DNA of 64,000 nucleotides, taken from contig CM043966.1 in NCBI GenBank assembly GCA_014529385.2, positions 98,071,587-98,135,586 on the forward strand, given 5' to 3'. Below, one piece after another: positions 30,292 through 39,929 of the stretch. A program made the translations under genes and the position numbers. The notes below the pieces were generated by a model. It was not told the DNA's origin, did not search any database, and saw only the letters and a list, made by a program, of their open reading frames with translations. Position 1 is the stretch's first letter. Every line of letters starts with the position of its first letter. The stretch comes from Adiantum capillus-veneris (taxonomy: Eukaryota; Streptophyta; Polypodiopsida; Polypodiales; Pteridaceae).

Positions 30292-31303
30292 CCCCTCAAT
30301 CTATCTAAGGGAAGGGAGAATCTCGTCCCAAGTGGGAAAAGAGGTACATCCAGATGTGAGCAAACTCTGAAAGTAGGGATCAAAGCGTGGGGGAAGCTTT
30401 AATAGTAAGAGGCTAGCCACACATGTCGAGGTGATGTCGCCTCCGGCAGAGACAAGATCGTCCTAGAGTTCCTGCATGCGGTGGGTCAACCAATCAAGTG
30501 AGTGGAAATCCTTGAGCTCGAGGTTGTACAACTCCCGTTCAAGTGTGGTCTGTCTGGCAACCGAGGTCACCTCAAATTGGTTAAGAATCCGTCTCCACAA
30601 TGGATGTGCATGGTCCTCTTTGGAAACTTCCTTCGTGATAGGTTCATCATAAGAAAGGTGAAGACTCATATGTCCCAATCCACCCATTCGTCGATCTGGG
30701 CCTGAGTGGCGGTGGGGAGTAGCCGAATGGGTGAAATCATTCAACCATTCCCAGAGTCGATCGGAGGCAATAATTGTGCGGACTTGTGTCCTTCACACAA
30801 AATAGTTGTGTAAATCCAACTTCTTCCGAGGTTGTACAACTCCCGTTCAAGTGTGGTCTGTCTAGCAAACGAGGTCTCCTCAAACTGGTCAAGAATCCAT
30901 CTCCACAATGGATGTGCACGGTCCTCTTTGGAAACTTTCTTCGTGATGCGGTCTGAGAGGTTATCATAAGAAAGGTGAAGACTCATATGTCCCAATCCAC
31001 CCACTCGTCGATCTGGGCCTGAGTGGCGGTGGGAAGGGAAGGCTGAGTAGCCGAATGGGTGAAATCATTCAACCATTCCCAGAGTCGATGGTAGGCAATA
31101 ATTGTGCGGACTCGTGTCCTTCACACAAAATAGTTGTGTAAATCCAACTTCTTCTCCTTAGCAAACTGGGTGAGGACATAATTGTTGGATGTAGCGTTGG
31201 CAGATGCCGATGTAGTCGTAGAAGTGGAAGTGGCCGTAGTCGCAAAAGACATAGTGGCCCCCTTCTGGGACTGTTGTTGTCCCTTCTGCTTTGGAGTCGA
31301 CAT
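30292..31303 (-). pseudogene. Copia D gag N-terminal region, with internal tandem duplication
   Basis: The ATG at 31303 opens a Thr/Ser/Ala-rich start followed by LTQFAKEKKLDLHNYFV (cf. the gag 'L-x-G-x-NY-x-W' lead block), then WEWLNDFTHSAT, AQIDEWVDWD, WRWILDQFEETSFARQTTLERELYNL, DWLTHRMQEL, LLLKLPPRFDPYFQSLLT and FPTWDEILPSL, i.e. a UBN2-like gag. A ~308-bp segment (30520-30827) is repeated at 30828-31144, so the first half of this domain is present twice. Several stops. It joins the zinc-knuckle part at 25359 beyond element E. Confidence 0.85.
30520..31144. repeat. Tandem duplication (~308 and ~317 bp) in copia D gag
   Basis: Unit 1 begins gaggttgtacaactcccg at 30520, unit 2 the same at 30828. 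The units differ by scattered substitutions and two small indels (near 30640/30950 and 30710/31030). The second boundary falls at a cttctTCC(G/T) junction. Confidence 0.92.
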
Positions 31304-32111
31304 GTCGCGTGCTTAGAGAGAAGTCCCAAAGGTAGATCGATAAGATCGCAAGTTGTTGATGAAGGTACTGTTCCCAAGGCTGGAGCAGTCCAAGATAACT
31401 GCACGGACAACCACCGGATGGTGTCCTGACGAGCAAGGGATGGTTCAACCGCACAAAAGGTAAAAATTCAGCGTGCCGTTATCCCAAAAAACGCTGCGAA
31501 GGGTGCTGAAAACGCTGTTGTAATAGAGATTTCAGCGTGCCTGTATGCCACCGGTCGGTGCGGGAGCGTCGCAGAGTGTCAGAGGAGAGGGTTCGCACAC
31601 TTTTCAACCGTCGAGGGGTTGAAAACAGAGAAAAAACAGCAAGTAATAAGTACCGAAAATGGTGCCGATTGGGTGTAGATACCTGTCCAAGGTGTAGATC
31701 TGCAAGTTCCAGGCAGTGTAGAAGACTTCTAGGTGTTCCTTGGCCGCTCCCATAGGTGCACAAGATCAGCTTTTTGTGTAAAACGTGGCAAATCACCAAA
31801 AACGCCAACAAAGCACGGAAGAAACGCAGCAAGATCTGCAAAACGCATATCTGTCCAAAAACGCTAGGTGTTGCAAAAATGCTAGCAAATTTTTGGTGCC
31901 AGGCTTGGTGCGATTGTGCTGCAGGAGGGAAGCGCTAGGGAGAGGGATGTAGATCAAGGCCGCAAGTGCAAAAACGCTGGCTGAATCTGGAAAAATGCTA
32001 GGTTGTTGAAAAACGCTAGGCTGAAATTTTGCAGTTTTCCGCGATGGAAGGAGCTAGAATTGCAAGCGCTAGCCTCTGGAGGAGAGATCAATGCAAATTC
32101 TCCGTTCTTGG
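31304..32111 (-). other. Copia D leader rich in AGCGTTTT motifs
   Basis: About 0.8 kb between primer site and gag ATG, unusually long for a copia leader. The plus strand has a dozen aaaacgct(a/g)g-type sites between 31480 and 32040. The minus (sense) strand is therefore rich in CCTAGCGTTTT, the same motif found in the A LTR leader. No ORF is supported. Confidence 0.75.
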
Positions 32112-32123
32112 CGACTGATACCA
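32112..32123 (-). other. Primer binding site of copia D
   Basis: Minus strand TGGTATCAGTCG directly after the LTR; first nine bases match the iMet-type site. Confidence 0.88.
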
Positions 32124-32493
32124 TGTGAGAGTGAGTTGCGGAAAGAGTGAGACACGCGCGCCGAAAACGTTGGAGGGAGAGAGAGAGAGAGAGAAAATAC
32201 AAGTGCTCTGCAAATGATACTCTCAATACACAATCTCTGAATGACTACAAGACCCTAAGCATTCTATTTATGGAATCTTAGGTTGAGGTAGGGCAAAAAT
32301 GTGTAACTGGTGCAAAAAACATAAAAGCCCAAAAATGGCTAAAAATGTGCACCCAGCTAGGCTCAGAAATGACCGGCTGGACACGTGCTAAAAGTGTCTG
32401 CCCATGCAATCTACATGATGTGCAATGGGTGGCCAACCCGGGACAATCACTAGCCATACAAAATGGCGAAGCAACGGTGGTGTAACTCTAACA
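32124..32493 (-). repeat. 5' LTR of copia D (370 bp)
   Basis: Counterpart of 6014-6383, about 93% identical by eye. TATA-like TTCCATAAATAGAATG on the minus strand near 32260-32275. Confidence 0.93.
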
Positions 32494-32498
32494 CAAGG

Positions 32499-33303
32499 AT
32501 CTACAATATGCAAAGTTTTCGAAGAATCATCCACTTAACGAGGTTCATTCAAGATAGCGTGCTGCCATCCAGTCGCCTCTCAAGTCTACTATGAAGCAGA
32601 AAGCAAAGCCTAGTGTAGACAAGCAAAAGCTGTACTGGCAAGAAGAATTTGATAATGCTCTTGAGCATAAGGTCCATAAACCGATAAAGACTATTAAGAC
32701 CTCTCAAAAGAAGAGCTGTACAACAGACTATCCTAGCTATTTGGGTTGGTCGGAAGTCTACTTTCGAGGAAGCAAGCAAATGCAAGTTGAATTAGTTTAA
32801 CCATCTCGAGAAAAAGGGCAAGATGACCAAAGATTTCAAGGAGGGTGGGCACTCAAGTTTGATACGTTTTTAGGCTACAAAGACACCCATCGAGCCCTTG
32901 CATTCATATAGCAGTTTGACATCGTCTTTCTGGGAGGTTGTTTCTCAGAACACTCTAAAGTACGAAGAGGGGCGTCTTATCTGAAGAGTAACGCCTAGGC
33001 ATGGTGGACTACTCTACTGTAGTCTGTTGCGTAGGGAAGCACCTACAAAATGGTTCAAATTCAAACACGTCTTTACTTCGGTATGGCTTACCTCTAGAGG
33101 AATATGAAGAGGATGTCATCACGGCTTGGCATCATCTGTGGATGACTGAAGAAGATACCTTGAGGCACTTACTACCAAAGGTTTCGGGATACTTTTCTAT
33201 CAGTCTCTTCTTTTCAAGAAAATTACCTTCAAGCAGTAGGTTGAGCGGTTTTGTTGTGGTCTACGCAAAGAGATTGGCAAATACTACCGAGGCCGGGTAC
33301 TAA
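32499..33303 (+). pseudogene. Element F gag, main part
   Basis: Continues F's gag after copia D. Frames alternate: a Lys-rich helix (EEFDNALEHKVHKPIKTIK), FDIVFLGGCFSEHSKVRRGASYLK (same motif as B gag), then a retrotransposon gag capsid signature spread over three frames: EAPTKWFKFKHVF, YEEDVITAWHHLWMTEEDTLRHLLPK, and VERFCCGLRKEIGKYYRGR. Stops and frameshifts are frequent. This supplies the capsid region that B's gag appears to have lost. Confidence 0.78.
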
Positions 33304-34186
33304 TGCTTTTGTATGGAGACAATCCCCAGTGCCTACATGTTGCTAAATGGACTATTTTCTTATTTTTCAAAGTAATTTCTTCTTATTGAAATTAGGATAT
33401 TTAAATATGTGTACTTGAACCGTAAGGTTAGGAACCTTAGATCTATTGGAATTATTAAAAGGCATCTGGAACGAACAACTTTGATGTGTCATATGATGGG
33501 TGACATTAAGCATCGTGAAGGGGTTGTACCTTAGTTTTATTGGAGAGATCGGGAAACGGGTATGCCTGATGCGTCACGTGATGGGTGCGGGAGCATTGGA
33601 AAGGGAATATTCCATGATATGGCAGGTAATCCGAACCGGAAAAAGGAATACGCGTAAAGATGCAAGCACAAGAATAAAGATGGGTTTTGAGAAGCTTTTT
33701 CTAAAAAGCGGAGTATTTCTTTAAGTATTTTCCGAGAAGAGCAAACGCTTTCTCGTGAGGAATTTATGTTTGCATTGCATCTGTGCCTGAGATTTGCATC
33801 TGGGGACGCCTAGAATGTGATTGTATAGCATCAATTTTCAGCTCACTCAATTTTATTGAGTTTTGTCCAGGTTCATATATTTTTTAAAAGTGACTGGCCG
33901 CCCACTTAATAATAGCAGCCCTCTTTAAATAAAACCAAGCCCTCTAAAAAAACCCAGTGCTTGCTGAAAGAAAGAACACTTGACCAGCTCCTCACCGGCT
34001 ATTCCTGTCGGGTGCGGGAGCCTATAAAAGCAACCCCCTCTCTCTCAGTTTCCCAGAAGCCCCAATGCTAGCAGCAAGGAGAACTAGCGGCGGAAACTTG
34101 CAAGTGATCAGGAGAAGCCAATACTCGGAGTTCACTTTCACGCACTCAAGTCAACAGGTATCTGGATTAGTAGTGATCTGGCACTT
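33304..34186. other. Unassigned segment with a promoter-like TATA region
   Basis: No ORF recognised. At 34021-34030 cctataaaag with a CT-rich start region (ccccctctctctcag) some 15-25 bp downstream looks like a plant core promoter. The sequence downstream is an A-family LTR in plus orientation, so this could be an LTR U3 variant, part of another LTR, or old F sequence. A CACGTGA core occurs at 33575-33581. Confidence 0.4.
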
Positions 34187-35253
34187 TGTGAGTCTATTTG
34201 TAGACCGTGCATGCCCAGTCACTTAGCATAGATGATTATCCTCCGGTTGCACACAACATGATCATCGGAATTCCCATCAGAATCCATTAGCATCAGTTAG
34301 GGGAATTTTCCAGTGCATTTAGCCTATTTTCCTATTTTTGGTTATTTTCACTTATTATTTTTAAGTGATTTTCCAACAAAAGTAGGTAGGGCAATTTTGC
34401 TAAGTCAATATATAAGAAAACCCAAGTCAGCACTTTCTGGCAGAAGAGACAGCAGGAGCTTCCCGCTCAACAGGCAACTTCTCAGTAGTACCTCCATCAC
34501 TTGGCGTTTTGGAGTTCCCACCTCACCTACACCATCAAAGCCCTAGCGTTTTGGATACAGACATCAGCCCGGCGTGTCCTCTTGCAGTTACCGCGGGCAA
34601 CACCATATCCCCAGCATTTCCCCCTTGCATCATCGCCAGCCCCATTAGCCTTGTAGCGATTTTGCTCACCAACAGCCTGGCCTATTCAGCGTTTTTACTA
34701 ACGCTAGGCATCTGCAACAGATTAGCCATTTTCAGCATGGAATAGACCTACTACAACCAGCGTTTTTCAGCCATGTAAAAACGCAAACTCAAAATGCAGA
34801 ATTCAGTAGTTAGATACTAGCAGTTTTCAGCCATAAGCACAGCAGTAAAGCAATCCATTTCAGCCCCGAAACAGTCCAAGAAATTCAGCATATAGAAGAT
34901 CACAGATTTCAGCCACCTTGTCGTCATCATCATCGTCGTCGTCATCGGCATAGTCCAACTTGCATCAGTCCATTGCATGCGCATTGTACACCTTTGTGCA
35001 ATCAAAGTAGACCACTCTCGCCGACGAGAGTGGGGCCTTCGGAGGAGGGTTTTACAACCTCTCGGTGTCGTATCTCTTGTCTCTCCTTCTCTCAGTCTCA
35101 TTCACTTGCACGCACAATATCCATTCACTTTGTTCGTGATCATAGCACTCTCCATAAGACGGAAAGCTCTCTCTTTCCCTAAGAACTAAAAGGAACCTTG
35201 AGCAATAAAGATCACTAATCTTGAGAAATACAACATTCATTCCGCTGCACCTA
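34187..35253 (+). repeat. A-family LTR fragment in inverted (+) orientation
   Basis: Homology to the A LTR begins at the ctggcactttgtgagtc block and runs through a TATATAAG box (34409-34416), AGCGTTTT motifs (34500-34770), the GTC/GTCGTC zone, the gccgacgagagtgg stem and the final ...gctgcacctaat end at about 35253. The LTR 5' ~70 bp is absent or diverged. No TSD found. Confidence 0.85.
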
Positions 35254-35940
35254 ATAGGTCTACTATTGATTGCACAAATCTCTACAATGCAATGGACTTG
35301 CCGACGATGTCGACGATGATGAGGACGACGACGAGACGGGCTGAAATCTGAAAACGCTAATGGCTGAAATCTGCAAATCTTTATGTGCTGAACTTTGACT
35401 CTATGTCGGTGACGACGGCGATGCGACGACGACGCGCTGAAAACGCAGATGTTGAAATTTGCGTTTTCCGGGCTGAAACTGCAAACTATGGCTGATCTGA
35501 CCGTGCGGCGAGGATTTGTTGCGGGAAGGTGAGATCTGCGAGGTTTGGGGGCTCTACTGCGGAGTCTGACTGCTGAAAACTGAAAACGCTGATTCTTCTG
35601 GGGGTTCTGTCACGAAGGAATTGCAAAACGCTGGGCTGATGTGCTGCTCCAAAAACGCTAGGGCTAAATCTATGCCTGATGCAAAAACGCTAGTGATCTG
35701 ATGTGTCCTGCTGTTGCCAGGTTGATCTGCAAGTTGCAAAATGCTTGGCTGCTCTGCAATTGCATGAAAGCGCTGGTTCTTGGTGATGGCTGAAAACGCT
35801 AGGTTGACTACCGGGGTCTTGCTTGAGAAGGTGCACTGTTGGACACAAGCCCCTGCTGCCTCTTCTACGAGAAAGTGCTAGCGGTAGGTTTCCTTACATA
35901 CTTGCTTGTCAAATTGCTCTACCCAGTTTCCCAACAAAAG
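35254..35940 (-). repeat. A-family LTR fragment, opposite orientation, abutting the previous one
   Basis: Begins at ggtctactattgattgcac, an internal point of the A LTR (equivalent to ~2966), and runs to the cccaacaaaag block (equivalent to ~3650). Many aaaacgctagg motifs at 35350-35810. It joins B-family sequence at 35941. Together with 34187-35253 it forms a head-to-head inverted arrangement. Confidence 0.85.
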
Positions 35941-36294
35941 TTTGGTGGAATTTTCCTACAACAACACGAGTTCTTGGTTAAATTCAGACACTATCCTGCA
36001 TTGCGAAGTGGATGGAGGAGGAGGACCTAGCAGATACTCCTCAGATTGTGAAACTTTACCTCGAAGCTTTTGGTTTAGCATAGTCTACTCCAAATGGAAC
36101 CCCGAATTCAGCTTGGCCGTAGATCTGGTGCAGTGGGTTGCACAAGAGGGGAGTTACTCCACTCCTTTGTCAACAGATGTCTTGATTTTTTAATACTAGA
36201 GTCACTGATGTCTCTTTGAGCTTCAGGGATACCGAGAGCTGACAGTATTCTGCTGTATGACTTTATGAAATGGAATTCCGGAAAATATGAAACT

Positions 36295-36766
36295 GATTTG
36301 TTCTTGACTTGTTTTTAAGTGCAGGAACTGATAGATGAAATGACTGCAACATTTTGGTATGAATGATCTCGATAGACATGGTTGCAATAGGGATTAGTCA
36401 ATTGGGCATCTAGGAGGTCCTGATGGCGATTGCTAATTGCATTGCCGATAAATCATGGTCTGAGATCCGAATGAATTTTGAATGTGATTTGTCATGTGAT
36501 GTCAAGTGATGTCTTGTGATGTCGTGTGATTTGTTCTTGACTTGTTTTTAAGTCCAGGAACTGATAGACGAAATGACTGCAGCATTTTGGTATGAATGAT
36601 CTCGATAGACATGGTTGCAATAGGGATTAGTCAATCGGGCATCTAGGAGGTCCTGATGGATCTAGATGCAATTGCTAATTGCAGTGCCGATAAATCATGG
36701 TCTGAGATCCGAATGAATTTTGAATGTGATTTGTCATGTGATGTCCTGTGATGTCAAGTGATGTCT
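36295..36766. repeat. Tandem duplication (~233 bp) in B-type 3' UTR
   Basis: Two consecutive units starting gatttgttcttgacttg at 36295 and 36528, each ending in a cluster of tgatgtc repeats. B (8280-8845) has a single copy. Confidence 0.9.
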
Positions 36767-36915
36767 TGTGATGTGATTGTCAATTGGTACATGTGCTAGA
36801 TGTGTGTTCCTAGTGCGTCGGTACTAACAGTCAGTGTTTGGTAAGACAGTTTATGGCTTCTGTCTGTTTTGCAGGTGTAATTGAGGGCGATTACAATGCT
36901 TTCAAGAGGGGGGTA

Positions 36916-37489
36916 TGTCACAAACTGTGACGTGGCTGCCCAGTACACACTCTGCCGTGTGGGAACCTTGGGAGATCTTTAAATGCTGACGTGGCTGGCT
37001 GCTCGGAAATGGCGGAAGACTTGCCATGTGGACAGCTATACGGACGTCCGCAAATCGCGGCACTTTTTGCGGCAGGATTTTTGGCTAGCTTTTGCGTGGC
37101 TGCTTATTCCACGCAAGAGGATTCAGAGAGAGAGAGAAGCCTATCTTGCTTTATTATTGAAGAGATTTTTCTTTATTTTTAAAAAGCTTTGATTTTCAGC
37201 TTTTGGGGCTCTGCTTTTAGCATCCCTTGTAATCTTTAAATATGTGGGCAGGGCTTCACAACTCGGATGCAGAGTCTGAGTGTGAGCGCCTACCTACACT
37301 CTTGTACTTTGAACACAGATTAGTACAAAAAGAAATATCGAAAGGGGCGCCAATCTTTGGGGCCAATATCTCTAGGCACGGAACTCCGCCGGGCCAATGT
37401 CGAATCAATTGTGAACTGTGAACTGTTTTGAAGTGACTATTTGCGGTGTTGCGGTAGATTCTCGACTTGGAGTGTCCAAGTCTGTTACA
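36916..37489 (+). repeat. 3' LTR of the truncated B-related element
   Basis: Preceded by the polypurine tract, ends TGTTACA. Includes TTTAAATATG at ~37236. The following five bases are gactc; no left counterpart because the element is 5'-truncated. Confidence 0.88.
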
Positions 37490-38510
37490 GACTCACAAAA
37501 ATGGTGAAGTTTTTATCAACGAAGTCGACAGTAAAAAGCCATGAGTTAGCAGTTTAATTTGTCGATTAGCTTTATAAGCTGTATGGTCTGCCAGAGGATA
37601 TCGTCAGTGATCGAGATACTAAGTTCACTGGGCCATTTTGGCAAGATGCGTTCGCTCACCTTCGGACAAGGTTGAGTATGTCATCCTCTGACCATCCCGA
37701 GTCCGATGGACAGATTGAAAGGATGAATCAGACATTAGAGGACATGTTGAGAGTTTATGTCTCTCACAGGCAATCTGATTGGGAAAGGTATCTTCCACAA
37801 TTAGAGCTTGCCTATAATAGTAGCAAGCATTCGGCTACTGGATTTAGCCCATTCATGATGATGTATGGATTTGAGCCTAAATTCTCTATTTGCTATTGGC
37901 TTAGAGAAAGTCAAAGATCGCCAGACTCAAGATTTCTTGTATGATATGCAGAAAATGCTCGGATTGGCTAAGGATAGTATAAGGACGGCTCGTGATTGAG
38001 TTACTACTTATGTTAATCAAAAGAGATCTCCAAGGGTAGGACAATGGGTCTATTTGAAGATACCCAAGGATTTTAAGACTATGCGAATTGGAAAGCATTA
38101 TAAGCTTTTAGCTAGATTTTGTGGTCCATTCTTGATCACAAAGAAAATTGGCCAGGTTGCCTATAAACTGGCTCTTCCTTTGGATGTTAGTGTGCATCCA
38201 GTGTTTCATGTCAGCCGCCTTAAAGAAAAGTTAGGCGAAGCTGACATTGTTGTGCGTATCGAGGAAAATGCATGGCAAGATGTGCAAACTGAGTATATTC
38301 CTCAAAAACGAGAGGCCGTTCTAGATCATCGTAATAGTCATTTGCGCTAAAAAGCTTATGATGAGTACTTAATTAAATTGAAGGGTCAATCTGAAAGGTT
38401 AGCTACTAGGGTATCGGTTAGAGCTTTGAAAGCTAAGTATCCCCACTTCATTGACTTTGTCATTCCACTCGCGCCCAGCTCGTTGCCTTGTCAAACTACT
38501 AAGCCCGACT
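37490..38510 (+). pseudogene. Gypsy element H: integrase core and C-terminal region
   Basis: The plus frames read RLTK..VKF, STKSTVKSHELA, LYKLYGLPEDIVSDRDTKFT, SDHPESDGQIERMNQTLEDMLR (catalytic Glu present), ERYLPQLELAYNSSKHSATGFSPF, then after frame breaks GQWVYLKIPKD, KLLARFCGPFLITKKIGQVAYKLALP, VHPVFHVSRLKE, and a chromodomain-like tail (AYDEYLIKLKGQ..LKAKYPHF). It is the same family as M (60638-61480), which shares the KSTVK and LYKLYGxP motifs. It begins right at the preceding LTR end, so the upstream part is missing. Confidence 0.85.
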
Positions 38511-38512
38511 TT

Positions 38513-39357
38513 GCCCACTTCAACGCTGCGACATCTGAGCTCTAACAAAGCCCTCTTCCATCAGTGAGGCCATGGCCACTCGGGCCTCATCTCGAGGCAA
38601 GTGCACCTTCGCTGGGGTTGTGGCAACACCCCCAAAGCTCGATAACAGCGCTTGCCTTCAAATGGAGTCGAGAGACTCTGCAAGGAGAACAGAGACTCGC
38701 TGCAGTCGAGGCTTGTCTCACCACATTGGAGAAATTCATGAATGAAGAAAAGGAATAGATGGAAGCCATGTTTTCTAAAGCCAGGGTGGAGGTAGAGACC
38801 ACACTCACAAAGGAGGTCAAGACTCAACTACAGGAGGTTGTCTCCAGCAAGATTGAAGATCAGGTGGCATCCGCGCTATGTAAACGACAACGACGACAAC
38901 GACAAGAAGTTATCGCCCTCAATGTTGGGGGGCCGACCTCAGTAGGTGCCCACTTCAAGGCTGCGACATCTGAGCTCCAACAGAACCCGCTTCCACCGGC
39001 GAGGCCATGGCCACTTGGGCCTCATCTCGAGGCAATTGCACCTTCGCTGGGGTCGTGGCAACACCCCCAAAGCTTGATAACAACGCTTGCCTTCATAATG
39101 GAGTCGAGAGACTCTTCAAGGAGAACGGCGAGTTGCTGCAGTCGAGGCTTGTCTCACCACACTGGAGAAATTCATGAATGAAGGAAAGGAATAGATGGAA
39201 GCCATGTTTTCTAAAGCCAGGGTGGAGGTAGAGACCACACTCACAAAGGAGGTCAATACTCAACTACAGGGGGTTGTCTCCAGCAAGGTTGAAGATCGGG
39301 TGGCATCCGCGCTAGGTGAACGATGATAACGACAAGAAGATATCGCCCTCAATGTTG
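38513..39357. repeat. Tandem duplication of a 435-bp segment
   Basis: Unit 1 38513-38947, unit 2 38948-39357, both opening gcccacttcaa(c/g)gctgcgac and containing gaggccatggccact, ctcatctcgaggcaa and ggagaaattcatgaatgaa blocks. About 90% or more identical by eye. Unit 2 leads into sequence not repeated. Confidence 0.9.
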
Positions 39358-39727
39358 GCATTGGTGGGCTTCCTAACGATTGGAAAGGGGGGGACGACCT
39401 CAAGTTCAATCCCGAATTTAAACAACAATCCCCATGGTACGATGGGATCAAACAACAATCACCACTCTTAGACTCGAACATCGCACCAACCATGCGACCG
39501 TCACTCTCAAGACCAAATCAAACTCCTTGAGCAATCTAGGCTTCTCAGAGGCACTAAGCTTTGGTTTGCAAAAGATCTTACACCCACCCAACTCAAACAA
39601 AAAAAATGTAGAACTCCAAAAGAAGCGTGCACAGCAGGGAAATGGGCAGTATATGGAGGAGATAAAGGCATTATCTAAGAGTCTCGAACTCCCAAACCGG
39701 CTCCCCTTCCCACCTGCCCCTCCTTAG
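38560..39727 (+). pseudogene. Unclassified retroelement-like coding remnant, coiled-coil
   Basis: The plus frames across both repeat units read RLAAVEACLTTLEKFMNEEKE, a stop, then MEAMFSKARVEVETTLTKEVKTQLQEVVSSKIEDQVASAL: a long amphipathic helix. After unit 2 another frame gives GLPNDWKGGDDLKFNPEFKQQSPWYDGIK and, further, LKSLELPNRLPFPPAPP-like text. This resembles the N-terminal region of some plant gypsy gag proteins, but I do not recognise the family. Stops at 38758 and frame changes indicate decay. Confidence 0.35.
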
Positions 39728-39870
39728 GTTTAGTTCTTTTTTCCTTTTTACCCATCTTTGGACCGTCGGCCCTTAATTGAGATGTATCTCACAACTCCTC
39801 TACTTTGAAGGAACCCTCCGTAATGCTTTGTGTTTTGCTTTTGGTCCATAGGTCATATCTGACCTCTGTG

Positions 39871-39872
<2 letters not shown>

Positions 39873-39926
<54 letters not shown>
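39873..39926. repeat. (TC)n microsatellite
   Basis: 27 perfect dinucleotide repeats. Confidence 0.97.

Positions 39927-39929
<3 letters not shown>

Larger units (their letters stand above)
6014..32493 (-). mobile_element. Ty1/copia element D, split by three later insertions
   Basis: LTRs of 370 bp at 32124-32493 (5') and 6014-6383 (3') bracket about 5.3 kb of D's own sequence once B (7682-20892), the solo A LTR (21235-24273) and E (25360-30291) are removed. At each insertion the D frame resumes on the far side when one TSD copy is removed. Flanking TSD is caagt (left, 6009-6013) and caagg (right, 32494-32498), one mismatch. By eye the LTRs differ at roughly 25 of 370 positions, so D is older than E or K. 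Gene order gag-PR-IN-(RT)-RH is copia. Most of the RT core is missing. Confidence 0.92.
4780..33303 (+). mobile_element. Gypsy-type element F, outermost unit of the nest (partial)
   Basis: Plus-strand element recognised from a 5' LTR (4780-5704, broken by solo LTR G), a primer site at 5706-5717, a gag start at 5769, and gag continuing at 32499-33303 after the 26 kb copia D insertion. Its gag is related to that of chromovirus B: both share an acidic, ERxRLxD-like helix and an FDIxFxGG..SEHSKxRR..SY motif. No pol or 3' LTR of F can be assigned with confidence after 33303, so its right end is lost or unrecognised. F is the oldest layer because everything else between these coordinates interrupts it. 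Confidence 0.7.
35941..37489 (+). mobile_element. Truncated B-related gypsy 3' end (chromodomain tail, 3' UTR, LTR)
   Basis: Starts within the chromodomain (FLVKF..YPAL..KW..EEDLADTPQIV..EAFGLA equivalent at 35968-36080, frameshifted), followed by a 3' UTR homologous to B's, polypurine tract AAGAGGGGGGTA (36904-36915) and an LTR at 36916-37489 with TGTCACAAACTG...TCTGTTACA ends. The LTR is about 574 bp and its first half diverges from the B LTR. The 5' portion is lost at 35941. Confidence 0.88.

Noticed and set aside
30463-31410. Several separate small proteins
   Set aside because: Frames of one tandemly duplicated copia D gag region.
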